Source: Chamaelirium japonicum
Taxonomy: Eukaryota > Streptophyta > Magnoliopsida > Liliales > Melanthiaceae
NCBI GenBank assembly: GCA_947650365.1
Contig: OX393557.1
Coordinates: 30,621,783 to 30,685,782 of the forward strand
Length of the DNA: 64,000 bases
Direction of reading: 5' to 3'
The position numbers and the translations under genes are program-made. This document shows positions 14,401 to 27,601 of this stretch, piece after piece (positions within the stretch are counted from its first letter, which is position 1; every line of letters starts with the position of its first letter). The notes beneath the pieces are model-generated. The model saw nothing but the letters and a program-made list of their open reading frames with translations, did no database searches and was not told where the DNA came from.

Positions 14401-17295
14401 TTCATACGATCCATTCTAATTCATTCACACGAATGTATCCATTCTAATTCATTCATACGATCCATTCTAATTCATTCGTACGATCCATTCTAATTCACTC
14501 ATACGATCCACTCTAATACATTCATACAATCCATTCTAATTCATTTGCAGGAATATATCCATTCTAATTCATTCGTACGATCCATTCTAATTCCTTCGTA
14601 CGATCCATTCTAATTCATTCGTACGATCTATTCTAATTCATTCATACGATCCATTCTAATTCATTCGTACGATCCATTCTAATTCCTTCGTACGATCCAT
14701 TCTAATTCATTGGTACGATCCATTCTAATTCATTCATACAATCCATTCTAATTCTTTCACACGATCCATTCTAATTCATTCGTACGATCCATTCTAATTC
14801 ATTCGTGCAATCCATTCTATTTCATTCGTACGATCCATTCTTACTCATTCGTACGATCCATTCTAATTCATTCACATGAATGTATCCATTCGTACGAATG
14901 AATTAGAATAGATTGTACGAATGAATTAGAATGGATCGTACGAATTAATTAGAATGGATCGTACGAAGGAATTAGAATGGATCGTACGAATGAATTAGAA
15001 TGGATCGTACGAATAAATTAGAATGGATACATTTGTGCGAATGAATTAGAATGGATCGTACGAATGAATTAGAATGGATCGTATGAATGAATTCGAATGG
15101 ATCGTACGAATGAATTAGAATGGATCGTGCGAATGAATTAGAATGGATCGTACAAATGAATTAGAATGGATCGTGTGAAAGAATTAGAATGGATCGTACG
15201 AATGAATTAGAATGGATCGTACGAATGAATTAGAATGGATCGTACGAATGAATTAGAATGGATACATTCTTGCGAATGAATTAGAATGGATCGTGCGAGT
15301 GAATTAGAATGGATCGTATGAATGAATTAGAATGGATCGTGCGAATGAATTCGAATGGATCGTACGAATGAATTAGAATGGATCGAACCAATGAGTAAGA
15401 ATGGATCGTACGAATGAATTAGAATGGATCGTATGAATGAATTAGAATGGATCGTACGAATGAATTAGAATGGATCGTGCGAATGGATTAGAATGGATCG
15501 TACGAATGAATTAGAATGGATCGTACGAATGAACTAGAATGGATACATTCGTGCGAATGAATTAGAATGGATCGTACGAATGAATTAGATTGGATACATT
15601 CGTGCGAATGAATTAGAATGGATTGTGCGAATGAATAAGAACAGATCGTGCAAATGAATTAGAATGGATCGTACGAATGAATTAGAATGGATCGTACGAA
15701 TGAATTAGAATGGATACATTCGTGCGAATGAATTAGAATGGATCGGACGAATGAATTAGAATGGATCGTACGAATGGATTAGAATGGATCGTACGAATGG
15801 ATTAGAATGGATACATTCGAGCGAATGAATTTGAGTGGATCGTACGAAAGAATTAGAATGGATCGTACGAATGGATTAGAATGGATCCTACGAATGGATT
15901 AGAATGGATACCTTTGTGATCGGACGAATGAATTAGAATGGATCGTACGAATGAATTAGAATGGATCGTACGAATGAATTAGAATGGATTGTATGAATGA
16001 ATTAGAATGGATCATACGAAGGAATTAGAATGGATCGTACGAATGAATTAGAATGGATCGTACGAATGAACTAGAATGGATCGTACGAATGAATTAGAAT
16101 GGATCGTACGAATAAATTAGAATGGATACATTCGTCCGAATGAATTAGAATGGATCATACGAATGAGTAAGAATGGATCGTATGAATGAAATATAATAGA
16201 TTGTACGAATGAATTAGAATGGATCCTACGAATGAATTAGAATGGATCATGTGAATGAATTAGAATGGATATATTCGTCCGAATGAATTAGAATGGATCA
16301 TACGAATGAGTAAGAATGGATCGTGCGAATGAATTAGAATGGATCGTACGAATGAATTAGAATGGATATATTCGTTCAAATGAATTAGAATGGATCGTAT
16401 GAATGTATTAGAATGGATCGTATGAGTGAATTAGAATGGATCGTACGAATGAATTAGAATTGATCGTACGAATGAATAAGAATGGATCGTGCGAATGAAT
16501 TAGAATGGATCGTACGAATGAATTAGAATGGATCGTACGAATGAACTAGAATGGATACATTCGTGCGAATGAATTAGAATAGATCGTACGAATGAATTAG
16601 AATGGATCATACGAATGAATTAGAATGGATACATTCGTGCGAATGAATTAGAATGGATCGGATGAATGAATTAGAATGGATCGTACGAATGAATTAGAAT
16701 GGATCGTACGAATGAATTAGAATGGATCGTATGAATGAATTAGAATGGATACATTCGTGCGAATGAATTAGAATTGATCGTACGAATGAATTAGAATGGA
16801 TTGTGCGAATGAATTAGAATGGATCGTACGAATGAATTAGAATGGATCGTACGAATGAACTAGAATGGACACATTCGTGCGAATGAATTAGAATGGATCG
16901 TACGAATGAATTAGAATGGATTGTACGAATGAATTAGAATGGATCTTACGAATGAATTAGAATGGATCGTACGAATGAATTAGAATGGATCGTACGAATG
17001 AATTAGAATGGATGCATTCGTGCGAATGAATTAGAATAGATACATTCGTGCGAAAGAATTAGAATAGATCGTATGAATGAATTAGAATGGGTCCTATGAA
17101 TGAATTAGAATGGATCGTGCGAATGAATTAGAATGGATCGTACGAATGAATTAGAATGTATCGTGCTAATGAATTAGAATTGATCGAACGAATTAATTAG
17201 CATGGATCGTGCTAATGAATTAGAATGGAACGTACGAATGAATTAGAATGGATCGTGTGAAAGAATTAGAATGGATTGTATGAATGAATTAGAAT
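11484..17295. repeat. HOR A copy 1 (long form, 5,812 bp)
   Basis: Measured from one GAATTC switch to the equivalent switch of the next copy. Internal layout: minus 11,487-11,914; plus 11,915-13,782; minus 13,783-14,893; plus 14,894-17,298. The minus-to-plus palindrome centre lies 430 bp from the start, as in the other three copies. The 24-bp near-palindrome sits 705 bp in, against 797 bp in the other copies; the 92-bp difference equals four monomers. An extra segment of about 1.5 kb (roughly 15,380-17,010) makes this copy longer than copies 2 and 3. Confidence 0.9.
11885..11944. repeat. 60-bp perfect palindrome at polarity switch
   Basis: Perfect inverted repeat with no spacer, centred on GATC at 11,913-11,916 with core CGTACGATCGTACG. 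Each arm is a whole monomer plus flanking bases. Marks the minus-to-plus switch of HOR A copy 1. Confidence 0.95.
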
Positions 17296-20200
17296 GAATT
17301 CGTACGATCCATTCGAATTCATTCGCACGATCCATTCTAATTCATTCATACTATCCATTCTAATTCATTCATACAATCCATTCTAATTCTTTCACACGAT
17401 CCATTCTAATTCATTCGTAGGATCCATTCTAATTCATTCGTACAATCTATTCTATTTCATTCGTACGATCCATTCTTACTCTTTCATATGATCCATTCTA
17501 ATTCATTCGGACGAATGTATCCATTCTAATTTTTTCGTACGATCCATTCTAATTCATTCGTACGATCCATTCTAATTCATTCGTATGATCCATTCTTACT
17601 CATTCGTATGATCCATTGTAATTCATTCATACGATCCATTCTAATTCATTCGTACGATCCATTCTAATTCATTCGCACAATCTATTCTAATTCATTCGTA
17701 CGATCCATTCTAATTCATTCGTACGATCGTACGAATGAATTAGAATGGATCGTACGAAATGAATTAGAATGGATTGTATGATTAAATTAGAATGGATATA
17801 TTCGTGCGAATGAATTAGAATGGATCATACGAATGAGTAAGAATGGATCGTACGAATGAAATAGAATGGATTGTACGAATGAATTAGAATGGATCGTACA
17901 AATGAATTAGAATGGATCGTACGAATAAATTAGAATGGATCATACGAATGAGTAAGAATGGATTGTACGAATGAATTAGAATGGATCGTACGAATGAATT
18001 AGAATGGATCGTGTGAAAGAAATAGAATGCATTGTATGAATGAATTAGAATGGATCGTATGAATGAATTAGAATGGATCGTGCGAATGAATTCGAATGGA
18101 TCGCATGATCCATTCGAATAGAATGAATCGTATGAATTAATTAGAATGGATCAGGCGAATGAATTAGAATGGATCGTATGAATGAATTAGAATGGATCGT
18201 ATGAATGAATTAGAATGGATCGTGCGAATGAATTAGAATGGATCGTACGAATGAATTAGAATGGATCGTACGAATGAATTAGAATGGATCATACGAATGA
18301 GTAAGAATGGATCGTACGAATGAAATAGAATGGATTGTACGAATGAATTAGAATGGATACATTCGTGCGAATGAATTAGAATGGATCGTACGAAGGAATT
18401 AGAATGGATCGTACGAATGAATTAGAATGGATCGTACGAATGAATTAGAATGGATCTTACGAATGAATTAGAATGGATCATACGAATGAATTAGAATGGA
18501 TCGTACGAATGAATTAGAATGGATACATTCGTGCGAGTGAATTAGAATGGATCGGACGAATGAATTAGAATGGATCGTACGAATGAATTAGAATGGATCG
18601 TACGAATGAATTAGAATGGATCGTACGAATAACTTAGAATGGATACATTCGTCCGAATGAATTAGAATGGATCATACGAATGAGTAAGAATGGATCGTAC
18701 GAATGAAATAGAATAGATTGTACGAATGAATTAGAATGGATTCGTACGAATGAATTAGAATGGATACATTCGTGCGAATGAATTAGAATGGATCGTACCA
18801 ATGAGTAAGAATGGATCGAACGAATGAAATAGAATGGATTGTGCGAATGAATTAGAATGGATTGTATGAATGAATTAGAATGGATCGTACGAATGAATTA
18901 GAATGGATCCTATGAATGAATTAGAATGGATCGTGCGAATGAATTAGAATGGATTGTACGAATGAATTAGAATGGATCGTGCTAATGAATTAGAATTGAT
19001 CGAACGAATGAATTAGAATGGATACATTCGTGCGAATGAATTAGAATGGATCGGACGAATGAATTAGAATGGATCGTACGAATGAGTAAGAATGGATCGT
19101 ACGAATGAAATAGAATAGATCGTACGAATGAATTAGAATGGATCGTACGAAGGAATTAGAATGGATCGTACGAATGAATTAAAATGGATATATTCGTGCA
19201 AATAAATTAGAATGGATCTTGTGAATGTATTAGAATGGATCGTATGAGTGAATTAGAATGGATCGTACGAATGAATTAGAATGGATCGTATGAATTAATT
19301 AGAATGGATACATTCGTGAGAATGAATTAGAGTGGATCATATGAATGAATTAGAATAGATTTTGTGAATGAATTAGAACTGATCGTACGAATGAATTAGA
19401 ATGGATACATTCGTGCGAATGAATTAGAATGGATTGTATGAATGAATTAGAATGGATCCTATGAATGAATTAGAATGGATCGTGCGAATGAATTAGAAAG
19501 GATCGTACGAATGAATTAGAATGGAGTGTGCTAATTAATTAGAATTGATCGAACGAATGAATTAGCATGGATCGTGCTAATGAATTAGAATGGAACGTAT
19601 GAATGAATTAGAATGGATCGTATGAAAGAATTAGAATGGATTGTATGAATGAATTAGAATGAATTCGTACGATCCATTCGAATTCATTCGCACAATCCAT
19701 TCTAATTCATTCATACGATCCATTTTAATTCATTCATACAATCCATTCTAATTCTTTCACACAATCCATTCTAATTCTTTCGTAGGATCCATTCTAATTC
19801 ATTCGTACAATCTATTCTATTTCATTCGTACGATCCATTCTTACTCATTCGTATGATCCATTCTAATTCATTCGGACGAATGTATCCATTCTAATTTATT
19901 CGTACGATCCATTCTAATTCATTCGTACGATCCATTCTAATTCATTCGTCCGATCCATTCTAATTCATTCGCACGAATGTATCCATTCTAATTCATTCGT
20001 ACGATCCATTCTAATTCATTCGTACGATCCATTCTAATTCATTCGTAAGATCCATTCTAATTCATTCATACGATCCATTCTAATTCATTCGTACGATCCA
20101 TTCTAATTCATTCGCACGAATGTATCCATTCTAGTTCATTCGAACGATCCATTCTAATTCATTCATACAATCCATTCTAATTCATTCGCACGAATGTATC

Positions 20201-21704
20201 CATTCTAATTCATTCGTACGATCAGTTCTAATTCATTCACAAAATCTATTTTAATTCATTCATACGATCCATTCTAATTCATTCACACGAATGTATCCAT
20301 TCTAATTCATTCATACGATCCATTCTAATTCATTCGTACGATCCATTCTAATTCACTCATACGATCCATTCTAATACATTCATACGATCCATTCTAATTC
20401 ATTTGCACGAATATATCCATTCTAATTCATTCGTACGATCCATTCTAATTCATTCGTACGATCTATTCTAATTCATTCATACGATCCATTCTAGTTCATT
20501 CGTACGATCCATTCTAATTCCTTCGTACGATCCATTCTAATTCATTCGTACGATCCATTCTAATTCATTCATACAATCCATTCTAATTCTTTCACACGAT
20601 CCATTCTAATTCATTCGTACGATCCATTCTAATTCATTCGTGCAATCCATTCTATTTCATTCGTACGATCCATTCTAACTCATTTGTACGATCCATTCTA
20701 ATTCATTCACACGAATGTATCCATTCGTACGAATGAATTGGAATAGATTGTACGAATGAATTAGAATGGATCATACAAATTAATTAGAATGGATCGTACG
20801 AAGGAATTAGAATGGATCGTACGAATGAATTAGAATGGATCGTACGAATGAATTAGAATGGATACATTCGTGCGAATGAATTAGAATGAATTAGAATGGA
20901 TCGTACGAATGAATTAGAATGGATACATTTGTGCGAATGAATTAGAATGGATCGTACGAATGAATTAGAATGGATCGTATGAATGAATTAGAATGGATCG
21001 TACGAATGAATTAGAATGGATCGTGCGAATGAATTAGAATGGATCGTACGAATGAATTAGAATGGATCGTGTGAAAGAATTAGAATGGATCGTATGAATG
21101 AATTAGAATGGATCGTGCGAATGAATTAGAATGGATCGTACGAATGAATTAGAATGGATACATTCGTGCGAATGAATTAGAATGGATCGTGCGAGTGAAT
21201 TAGAATGGATCATATGAATGAATTAGAATGGATCGTGCGAATGAATTCGAATGGATCGTACGAATGAATTAGAATGGATACATTCGTGTGAAAGAATTAG
21301 AATGGATTGTATGAATGAATTAGAATGGATCATATGAATGAATTAGAATGGATCGTGCGAATGAATTCCAATGGATCGTACGAATGAATTAGAATGGATC
21401 GTACGAATGAATTAGAATGGATACATTCGTGCGAATGAATTAGAATGGATACATTCGTGCGAAAGAATTAGAATAGATCGTATGAATGAATTAGAATGGG
21501 TCCTATGAATGAATTAGAATGGATCGTGCGAATGAATTAGAATGGATCGTACGAATGAATTAGAATGTATCGTGCTAATGAATTAGAATTGATCGAACGA
21601 ATTAATTAGCATGGATCGTGCTAATCAATTAGAATGGAACGTACGAATGAATTAGAATGGATCGTGTGAAAGAATTAGAATGGATTGTATGAATGAATTA
21701 GAAT
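17296..21704. repeat. HOR A copy 2 (short form, 4,409 bp)
   Basis: Layout: minus 17,299-17,726; plus 17,727-19,663; minus 19,664-20,728; plus 20,729-21,707. The second GAATTC switch is 2,365 bp from the first. Order and spacing of rare variant monomers match copies 1, 3 and 4, which shows a true higher-order repeat and not merely local monomer similarity. Confidence 0.92.
17695..17758. repeat. 64-bp perfect palindrome at polarity switch
   Basis: Same switch point in HOR A copy 2, centred between 17,726 and 17,727. Symmetry extends 32 bases on each side before the first mismatch. Confidence 0.95.
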
Positions 21705-22105
21705 GAATTCGTACGATCCATTCGAATTCATTCGCACGATCCATTCTAATTCATTCATATGATCCATTCTAATTCATTCATACAATCCATTCTAATTCTT
21801 TCACACGATCCATTCTAATTCATTCGTAGGATCCATTCTAATTCATTCGTACAATCTATTCTATTTCATTCGTACGATCCATTCTTACTCATTCGTATGA
21901 TCCATTCTAATTCATTCGGACGAATGTATCCATTCTAATTTATTTGTACGATCCATTCTAATTCATTCGTACGATCCATTCTAACTCATTCGTATGATCC
22001 ATTCTTACTCATTCGTATGATCCATTGTAATTCATTCGTACGATCCATTCTAATTCATTCGTACGATCCATTCTAATTCATTCGCACAATCTATTCTAAT
22101 TCATT

Positions 22106-22165
22106 CGTACGATCCATTCTAATTCATTCGTACGATCGTACGAATGAATTAGAATGGATCGTACG
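22106..22165. repeat. 60-bp perfect palindrome at polarity switch
   Basis: Same switch point in HOR A copy 3, centred between 22,135 and 22,136. Confidence 0.95.
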
Positions 22166-24895
22166 GAATGAATTAGAATGGATTGTATGAATGAATTAGA
22201 ATGGATACATTCGTGCGAATGAATTAGAATGGATCATACGAATGAGTAAGAATGGATCGTACGAATGAAATAGAATGGATTGTACGAATGAATTAGAATG
22301 GATCGTACAAATAAATTAGAATGGATCGTACGAATAAATTAGAATGGATCATACGAATGAGTAAGAATGGATTGTACGAATGAATTAGAATGAATCGTAC
22401 GAATGAATTAGAATGGATCGTGTGAAAGAAATAGAATGCATTGTATGAATGAATTAGAATGGATCGTATGAATGAATTAGAATGGATCGTGCGAATGAAT
22501 TCGAATGGATCGCATGATCCATTCGAATAGAATGGATCGTATGAATTAATTAGAATGGATCGGGCGAATAAATTAGAATGGATCGTATGAATGAATTAGA
22601 ATGGATCGTATGAATGAATTAGAATGGATCGTGCGAATGAATTAGAATGGATCGTACGAATGAATTAGAATGGATCGTACGAATGAATTAGAATGGATCA
22701 TACGAATAAATTAGAATGGATCATACGAATGAGTAAGAATGGATCGTACGAATGAATTAGAATGGATTGTACGAATGAATTAGAATGGATACATTCGTGC
22801 GAATGAATTAGAATGGATCGTACGAATGAATTAGAATGGATCGTACGAATGAATTAGAATGGATCGTACGAATGAATTAGAATGGATCTTACGAATGAAT
22901 TAGAATGGATCGTACGAATGAATTAGAATGGATCGTACGAATGAATTAGAATGGATACATTCGTGCGAATGAATTAGAATGGATCGGACGAATGAATTAG
23001 AATGGATCGTACGAATGAATTAGAATGGATCGTACGAATGAATTAGAATGGATTGTACGAATAAATTAGAATGGATACATTCGTCCGAATGAATTAGAAT
23101 GGATCATACGAATGAGTAAGAATGGATCGTACGAATGAAATAGAATAGATTGTACAAATGAATTAGAATGGATTCGTACGAATGAATTAGAATGGATACA
23201 TTCGTGCGAATGAATTAGAATGGATCGTACCAATGAGTAAGAATGGATCGTACGAATGAAATAGAATGGATTGTGCGAATGAATTAGAATGGATTGTACG
23301 AATGAATTAGAATTGATCGAACGAATGAATTAGAATGGATCCTATGAATGAATTAGAATGGATCGTGCGAATGAATTAGAATGGATCGTACGAATGAATT
23401 AGAATGGATCGTGCTAATGAATTAGAATTGATCGAACGAATGAATTAGAATGGATACATTCGTGCGAATGAATTAGAATGGATCGGACGAATGAATTAGA
23501 ATGGATCGTACGAATGAGTAAGAATGGATCGTACGAATAAAATAGAATAGATCGTACGAATGAATTAGAATGGATCGTACGAAGGAATTAGAATGGATCG
23601 TACGAATGAATTAAAATGGATATATTCGTGCAAATGAATTAGAATGGATCGTATGAATGTATTAGAATGGATCGTATGAGTGAATTAGAATGGATCGTAC
23701 GAATGAATTAGAATGGATCGTATGAATGAATTAGAATGGATACATTCGTGTGAATGAATTAGAATGTATCGTATGAATGAATTAGAATAGATTTTGTGAG
23801 TGAATTAGAACTGATCGTACGAATGAATTAGAATGGATACATTCGTGCGAATGAATTAGAATGGATTGTATGAATGAATTAGAATTGATCATATGAATGA
23901 ATTAGAATGGATCGTGCGAATGAATTAGAATGGATCGTACGAATGAATTAGAATGGATCGTGCTAATTAATTAGAATTGATCGAACGAATGAATTAGCAT
24001 GGATCGTGCTAATGAATTGGAATGGAACGTACGAATGAATTAGAATGGATCGTGTGAAAGAATTAGAATGGATTGTATGAATGAATTAGAATGAATTCGT
24101 ACGATCCATTCGAATTCATTTGCACGATCCATTCTAATTCATTCATACGATCCATTCTAATTCATTCATACAATCCATTCTAATTCTTTCACACGATCCA
24201 TTCTAATTCTTTCGTAGGATCCATTCTAATTCATTCGTACAATCTATTCTATTTCATTCGTACAATCCATTCTTACTCATTCGTATGATCCATTCTAATT
24301 CATTCGGACGAATATATCCATTCTAATTTATTCGTACGATCCATTCCAATTCATTCGTACGATCCATTCTAATTTATTCGTACGATCCATTCTAATTCAT
24401 TCGTCCGATCCATTCTAATTCATTCGCACGAATGTATCCATTCTAATTCATTCGTACCATCCATTCTAATTCATTCGTACGATCCATTCTAATTCATTCA
24501 TAAGATCCATTCTAATTCATTCAAACGATCCATTCTAATTCATTCGTACGATCCATTCTAATTCATTCGCACGAATGTATCCATTCTAGTTCATTCGTAC
24601 GATCCATTCTAATTCATTCATACAATCCATTCTAATTCATTCGCACGAATGTATCCATTCTAATTCATTCGTACGATCAGTTCTAATTCATTCACAAAAT
24701 CTATTCTAATTCATTCATACGATCCATTCTAATTCATTCACACGAATGTATCCATTCTAATTCATTCATACGATCCATTCTAATTCATTCGTACGATCCA
24801 TTCTAATTCACTCATACGATCCATTCTAATACATTCATACAATCCATTCTAATTCATTTGCACGAATATATCCATTCTAATTCATTCGTACGATC

Positions 24896-25933
24896 TGTTG
24901 GGGGTAGCTGAAATCTGCCCTGGAGTTCGTCCCCCCCCCCTCGTGCTCACCAAATCACCTTGACAGGGAGCGAGATCCACATTGGGCTGAAGGGGCCTAG
25001 GCCAAGGACACTCATAGGAGCTCGCCTAAGCTCGCTGGAGCTCGCCCAGGAGCCCGCCTAAAGCTCGCTCAGGAGCTCGCCAAGATCGCCCCAGAGCTCG
25101 CCTAAGCTCGCCTAGGAGCTCGCCAAGCCCGCGCAAGAACTCGCTTGCAGTGGTAGCGGGAGTTAGACCGTCACGCATAACAAAGACATCGGCACCGCAA
25201 ACGCACCTAGCTTATACAGGAGCTCGCCCCTAGCTCATGCAGGAGCTCGCCCAAGCTCGTTCAGGAGCTCGCCTAAGCTCTCTCAGGAGCTCGTCCAAGC
25301 TCGCTCAGGAGTTCGCCAAACTCGCTCAGGAGCTCGCCTAAGCTCTCTCGTGAGCTCGCCTAAGCTCTCTCGTGAGGTCGCCTAAGCTCTCTCAGGAGCT
25401 CGCCCAAGCTCGCCCCGACCCCTGTTTATCGAAGAGGTTGCTCCCACGAGGTCCGACTCTTGATAAATATGAGCGAAAGGACGGAGCAGTGCTGGGCGAA
25501 CTGGCTTTTGCTTCCTCCCTGAGACCGCCCGGACTTGAACATTCCAGAATGGCCACCTGGCCGTGACAAGAAAGATTCCCTCCCCCACTCGAACCGTCTG
25601 GCAGGCTTGACGACAGAATGTCAGGGCGCGAGTACCAAGGACTGTCAGACCCACGCGAGCCGGAACGTGGGGGTCTAGAAGGCCCTGGAAGAATCTCCAC
25701 GTGTCGGGGCACGGTAGGCCGCCGATTGCTATAAATGCTCGCCCCCAGGCTCCATAGTACAGGTTCGAAATCCTTTTCCCTACCACTTTGGTATACCGCA
25801 GCTCGCCGTTGTGCCACCGTGACTGACTTGAGCGTTGGAGGGTCTGCGCTCCTAAGGGAGCCAGCCGTTCTCATGTTCCCTTTTCTTTGTCTTGCAGGCA
25901 GCCCGCACGGACCAGCGAAAAATCCCCCGAACA
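24896..25933 (+). repeat. 5' LTR of the gypsy element
   Basis: 1,038 bp, TGTTGGGGG to CCCGAACA, much richer in G and C than the surrounding satellite. Its first half is built from short direct repeats around GAGCTCGCC and AAGCTCGCTCAG (about 25,000-25,420). A TATA-like CTATAAAT is at 25,729-25,736. Confidence 0.96.
25698..25736 (+). promoter_or_regulatory. LTR core promoter: G-box/ABRE-like site plus TATA
   Basis: CACGTGTC at 25,698-25,705 lies 24 bp before CTATAAAT (25,729-25,736), giving a transcription start around 25,760 by usual plant spacing. The 3' LTR has the same pair at 33,116-33,123 and 33,147-33,154. Assignment is by motif only. Confidence 0.6.
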
Positions 25934-25935
25934 TT

Positions 25936-25953
25936 TAGCACCGTCTGTGGGAT
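25936..25953 (+). other. Primer-binding-site-like segment of the gypsy element
   Basis: Two bases after the 5' LTR the sequence reads TAGCACCGTCTGTGGGAT, resembling the GCGCCGTCTGTGGGA stretch found just inside the 5' LTR of many Tat-like plant gypsy elements. I cannot assign the tRNA without an alignment. Confidence 0.6.
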
Positions 25954-26524
25954 CTTTGGTTGGTTCCTGCGAGAACGCCCACGGCCATGCGGTTGAGCGC
26001 CGTTCGCTCTCGTAACCCCAAAGATGGCTCGGGCGACAAGGGGACGCGGGCGACCGAGGACTCGTGCGAGATCTGCGCGCAGCGAGCCTCCTGTTGAGAC
26101 CCCTCAGCCCTAGGTCCCGCTCAGTGACCAACTCTTGTTGGAGATGTTGGCCACCCAGCGGGCCATGATGGAGGAACTGACGTGATTGTGTCAGGTTCCG
26201 GCGGCCACCCGATGATCTGGGCCGGCGAAGACGGCGTCTCCGGTGCGACCACCGATGTCAATATCGCGCCCGCCCACGATCGCTCCGGTGCGGCAGGTTT
26301 CCCATCTGGAACCCCCAGTCGGGAGAGCGGCTGTGCGCGGGGTGCCGGAAACCCCGCTCACGAGGTTGTAGAAGCTAGTAACCCAGTGGTCTAGCAACCA
26401 GGCGACCTCGCGCGCGACCATCCCTTGCCGCCGTAGCCGGAGCGTCAATTCTGACGGGTCGGAGGCAAGGTCTCTAGAGCGGGATCGTGACCCACGCCAT
26501 CGGCGACGAGGGAAAGAGCCCGCG
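25954..26524 (+). other. Leader between primer site and gag-like ORF
   Basis: About 570 bp, GC-rich. Short open frames exist on both strands but none resembles a known protein. It probably represents untranslated leader and divergent 5' coding sequence. Confidence 0.5.
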
Positions 26525-27460
26525 GTGGAAATACCTTCCGAAGCTCGCGAGGTAACGGCCTCCTACAGACCAACTGACGCGCTGAAGGAATCCGCAGGCG
26601 GACAGCAAGGAGGCCACCGAGCGGTAGCCCCCGAGGGTCGCCGCGGGGTGGGTCCGACCATGCCACGAGGGAGCGTACGAGACCGCCTAGGACCTGCGCA
26701 GCCGCCTCTGGGAGTTCTCCCCGGGCACTGGCAGCGATCTAGTGCGCCAGTAGATTTACTGGAAGACCTCGCCGCCCACGGAGGTAGCTCGCCTTTCACC
26801 AGCGAGGTCCACCAAGGGGGTTTTCCGCACCATTGGACCCCCCCGAAGTTTGTGTTGTTCGACGGGTCGCAGGATCCCGTTGACCATCTCTTGGCCTACA
26901 GAAAGCTACTGTTTTTTCGAGACCAAGACCACGTCTTGTGCCGAGCATTCCCGAGCAGTTTGACCGGCTCGGCATTGAACTGGTTCCACAAGTTGCCGCC
27001 TGGAATGATCCCCGACTTTCCAACTCTCTCTAGGCTATTCCTGGAGCAGTATCGCTGCAACAGGCAGCCCAAGAAAAGAATCGAGTCTCTGTTTACTTTA
27101 GCCATGGGAGCTCGCGAAACGCTCCGGTGCTTCGCAACGCGATTCCGAAGCGCCCACCTCGCTCTGGAAGACGCGGCGGGCCAAGATCGTACCGTGGTGA
27201 GTGCTTTCAGAAGCGCCCTCCCCGAGGGAGGCCAGCTTCATGACACCCTGGTAATCAAGGATCCCCGCACGATCGTGGAGCTATTCGCCCTTGTCCAGCA
27301 GCACATCAGGCTCGAGGATGCGGTGTTAGACCGGAAGGGAAAGGCAGTCGAGCAGCGACCTCCTCCGGCTCTGCGACCTCTCATCGTTAAGGCCGTGGAG
27401 AGGCGGGAGGTGCCACAGGTGGCACCTTCGCCCGGACCGCCCACAGCTCCTGCCGTATAG
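26525..27460 (+). CDS. gag: Gag-like ORF (Ty3/gypsy capsid domain)
   Basis: Virus-like structural protein of the element, presumed to form the particle that packages element RNA. The open frame is 311 codons. It starts on a non-ATG codon, and the first in-frame ATG is at 26,660. After a Pro/Gly/Arg-rich N-terminal third, residues about 100-260 match the plant retrotransposon Gag fold: FVLFDGSQDPVDHLLAYRKL, then CRAFPSSLTGSALNWFHKLP, then LSRLFLEQY and SLFTLAMGARETLRCFATRF. These are hallmarks of the Retrotrans_gag family in Tat-like gypsy elements. No CCHC zinc knuckle is visible and no pol domain follows. The C-terminus is Pro-rich. Treated as a fossil or possibly trans-mobilised element part; expression is unknown. 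Confidence 0.85.
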   Translation: MEIPSEAREVTASYRPTDALKESAGGQQGGHRAVAPEGRRGVGPTMPRGSVRDRLGPAQPPLGVLPGHWQRSSAPVDLLEDLAAHGGSSPFTSEVHQGGFPHHWTPPKFVLFDGSQDPVDHLLAYRKLLFFRDQDHVLCRAFPSSLTGSALNWFHKLPPGMIPDFPTLSRLFLEQYRCNRQPKKRIESLFTLAMGARETLRCFATRFRSAHLALEDAAGQDRTVVSAFRSALPEGGQLHDTLVIKDPRTIVELFALVQQHIRLEDAVLDRKGKAVEQRPPPALRPLIVKAVERREVPQVAPSPGPPTAPAV

Positions 27461-27601
27461 CCCGCAGAAGCCCTCCCGGTGGTCGCTGGAAGGACGGCGA
27501 ACTGGCACCTGCCTCCGGGACCCGGGGAGCGGGATTTCACCGAACGACGGAGGTTTCAACAAAGAAGTTAGCTCGGAAGCTCGGCGCAGAAGAGAGCCCG
27601 C

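Noticed and set aside
1-24895. CRISPR array (repeats of 23-28 bp)
   Set aside because: No unique spacers; repeats adjoin directly, polarity flips, and the context is a plant genome with LTR elements.
25382-25934. 134- and 180-codon frames in the gypsy LTR and their partners at 32,800-33,382
   Set aside because: Present in both LTRs, no recognisable domain, overlapping each other; by-products of GC-rich LTR repeats.
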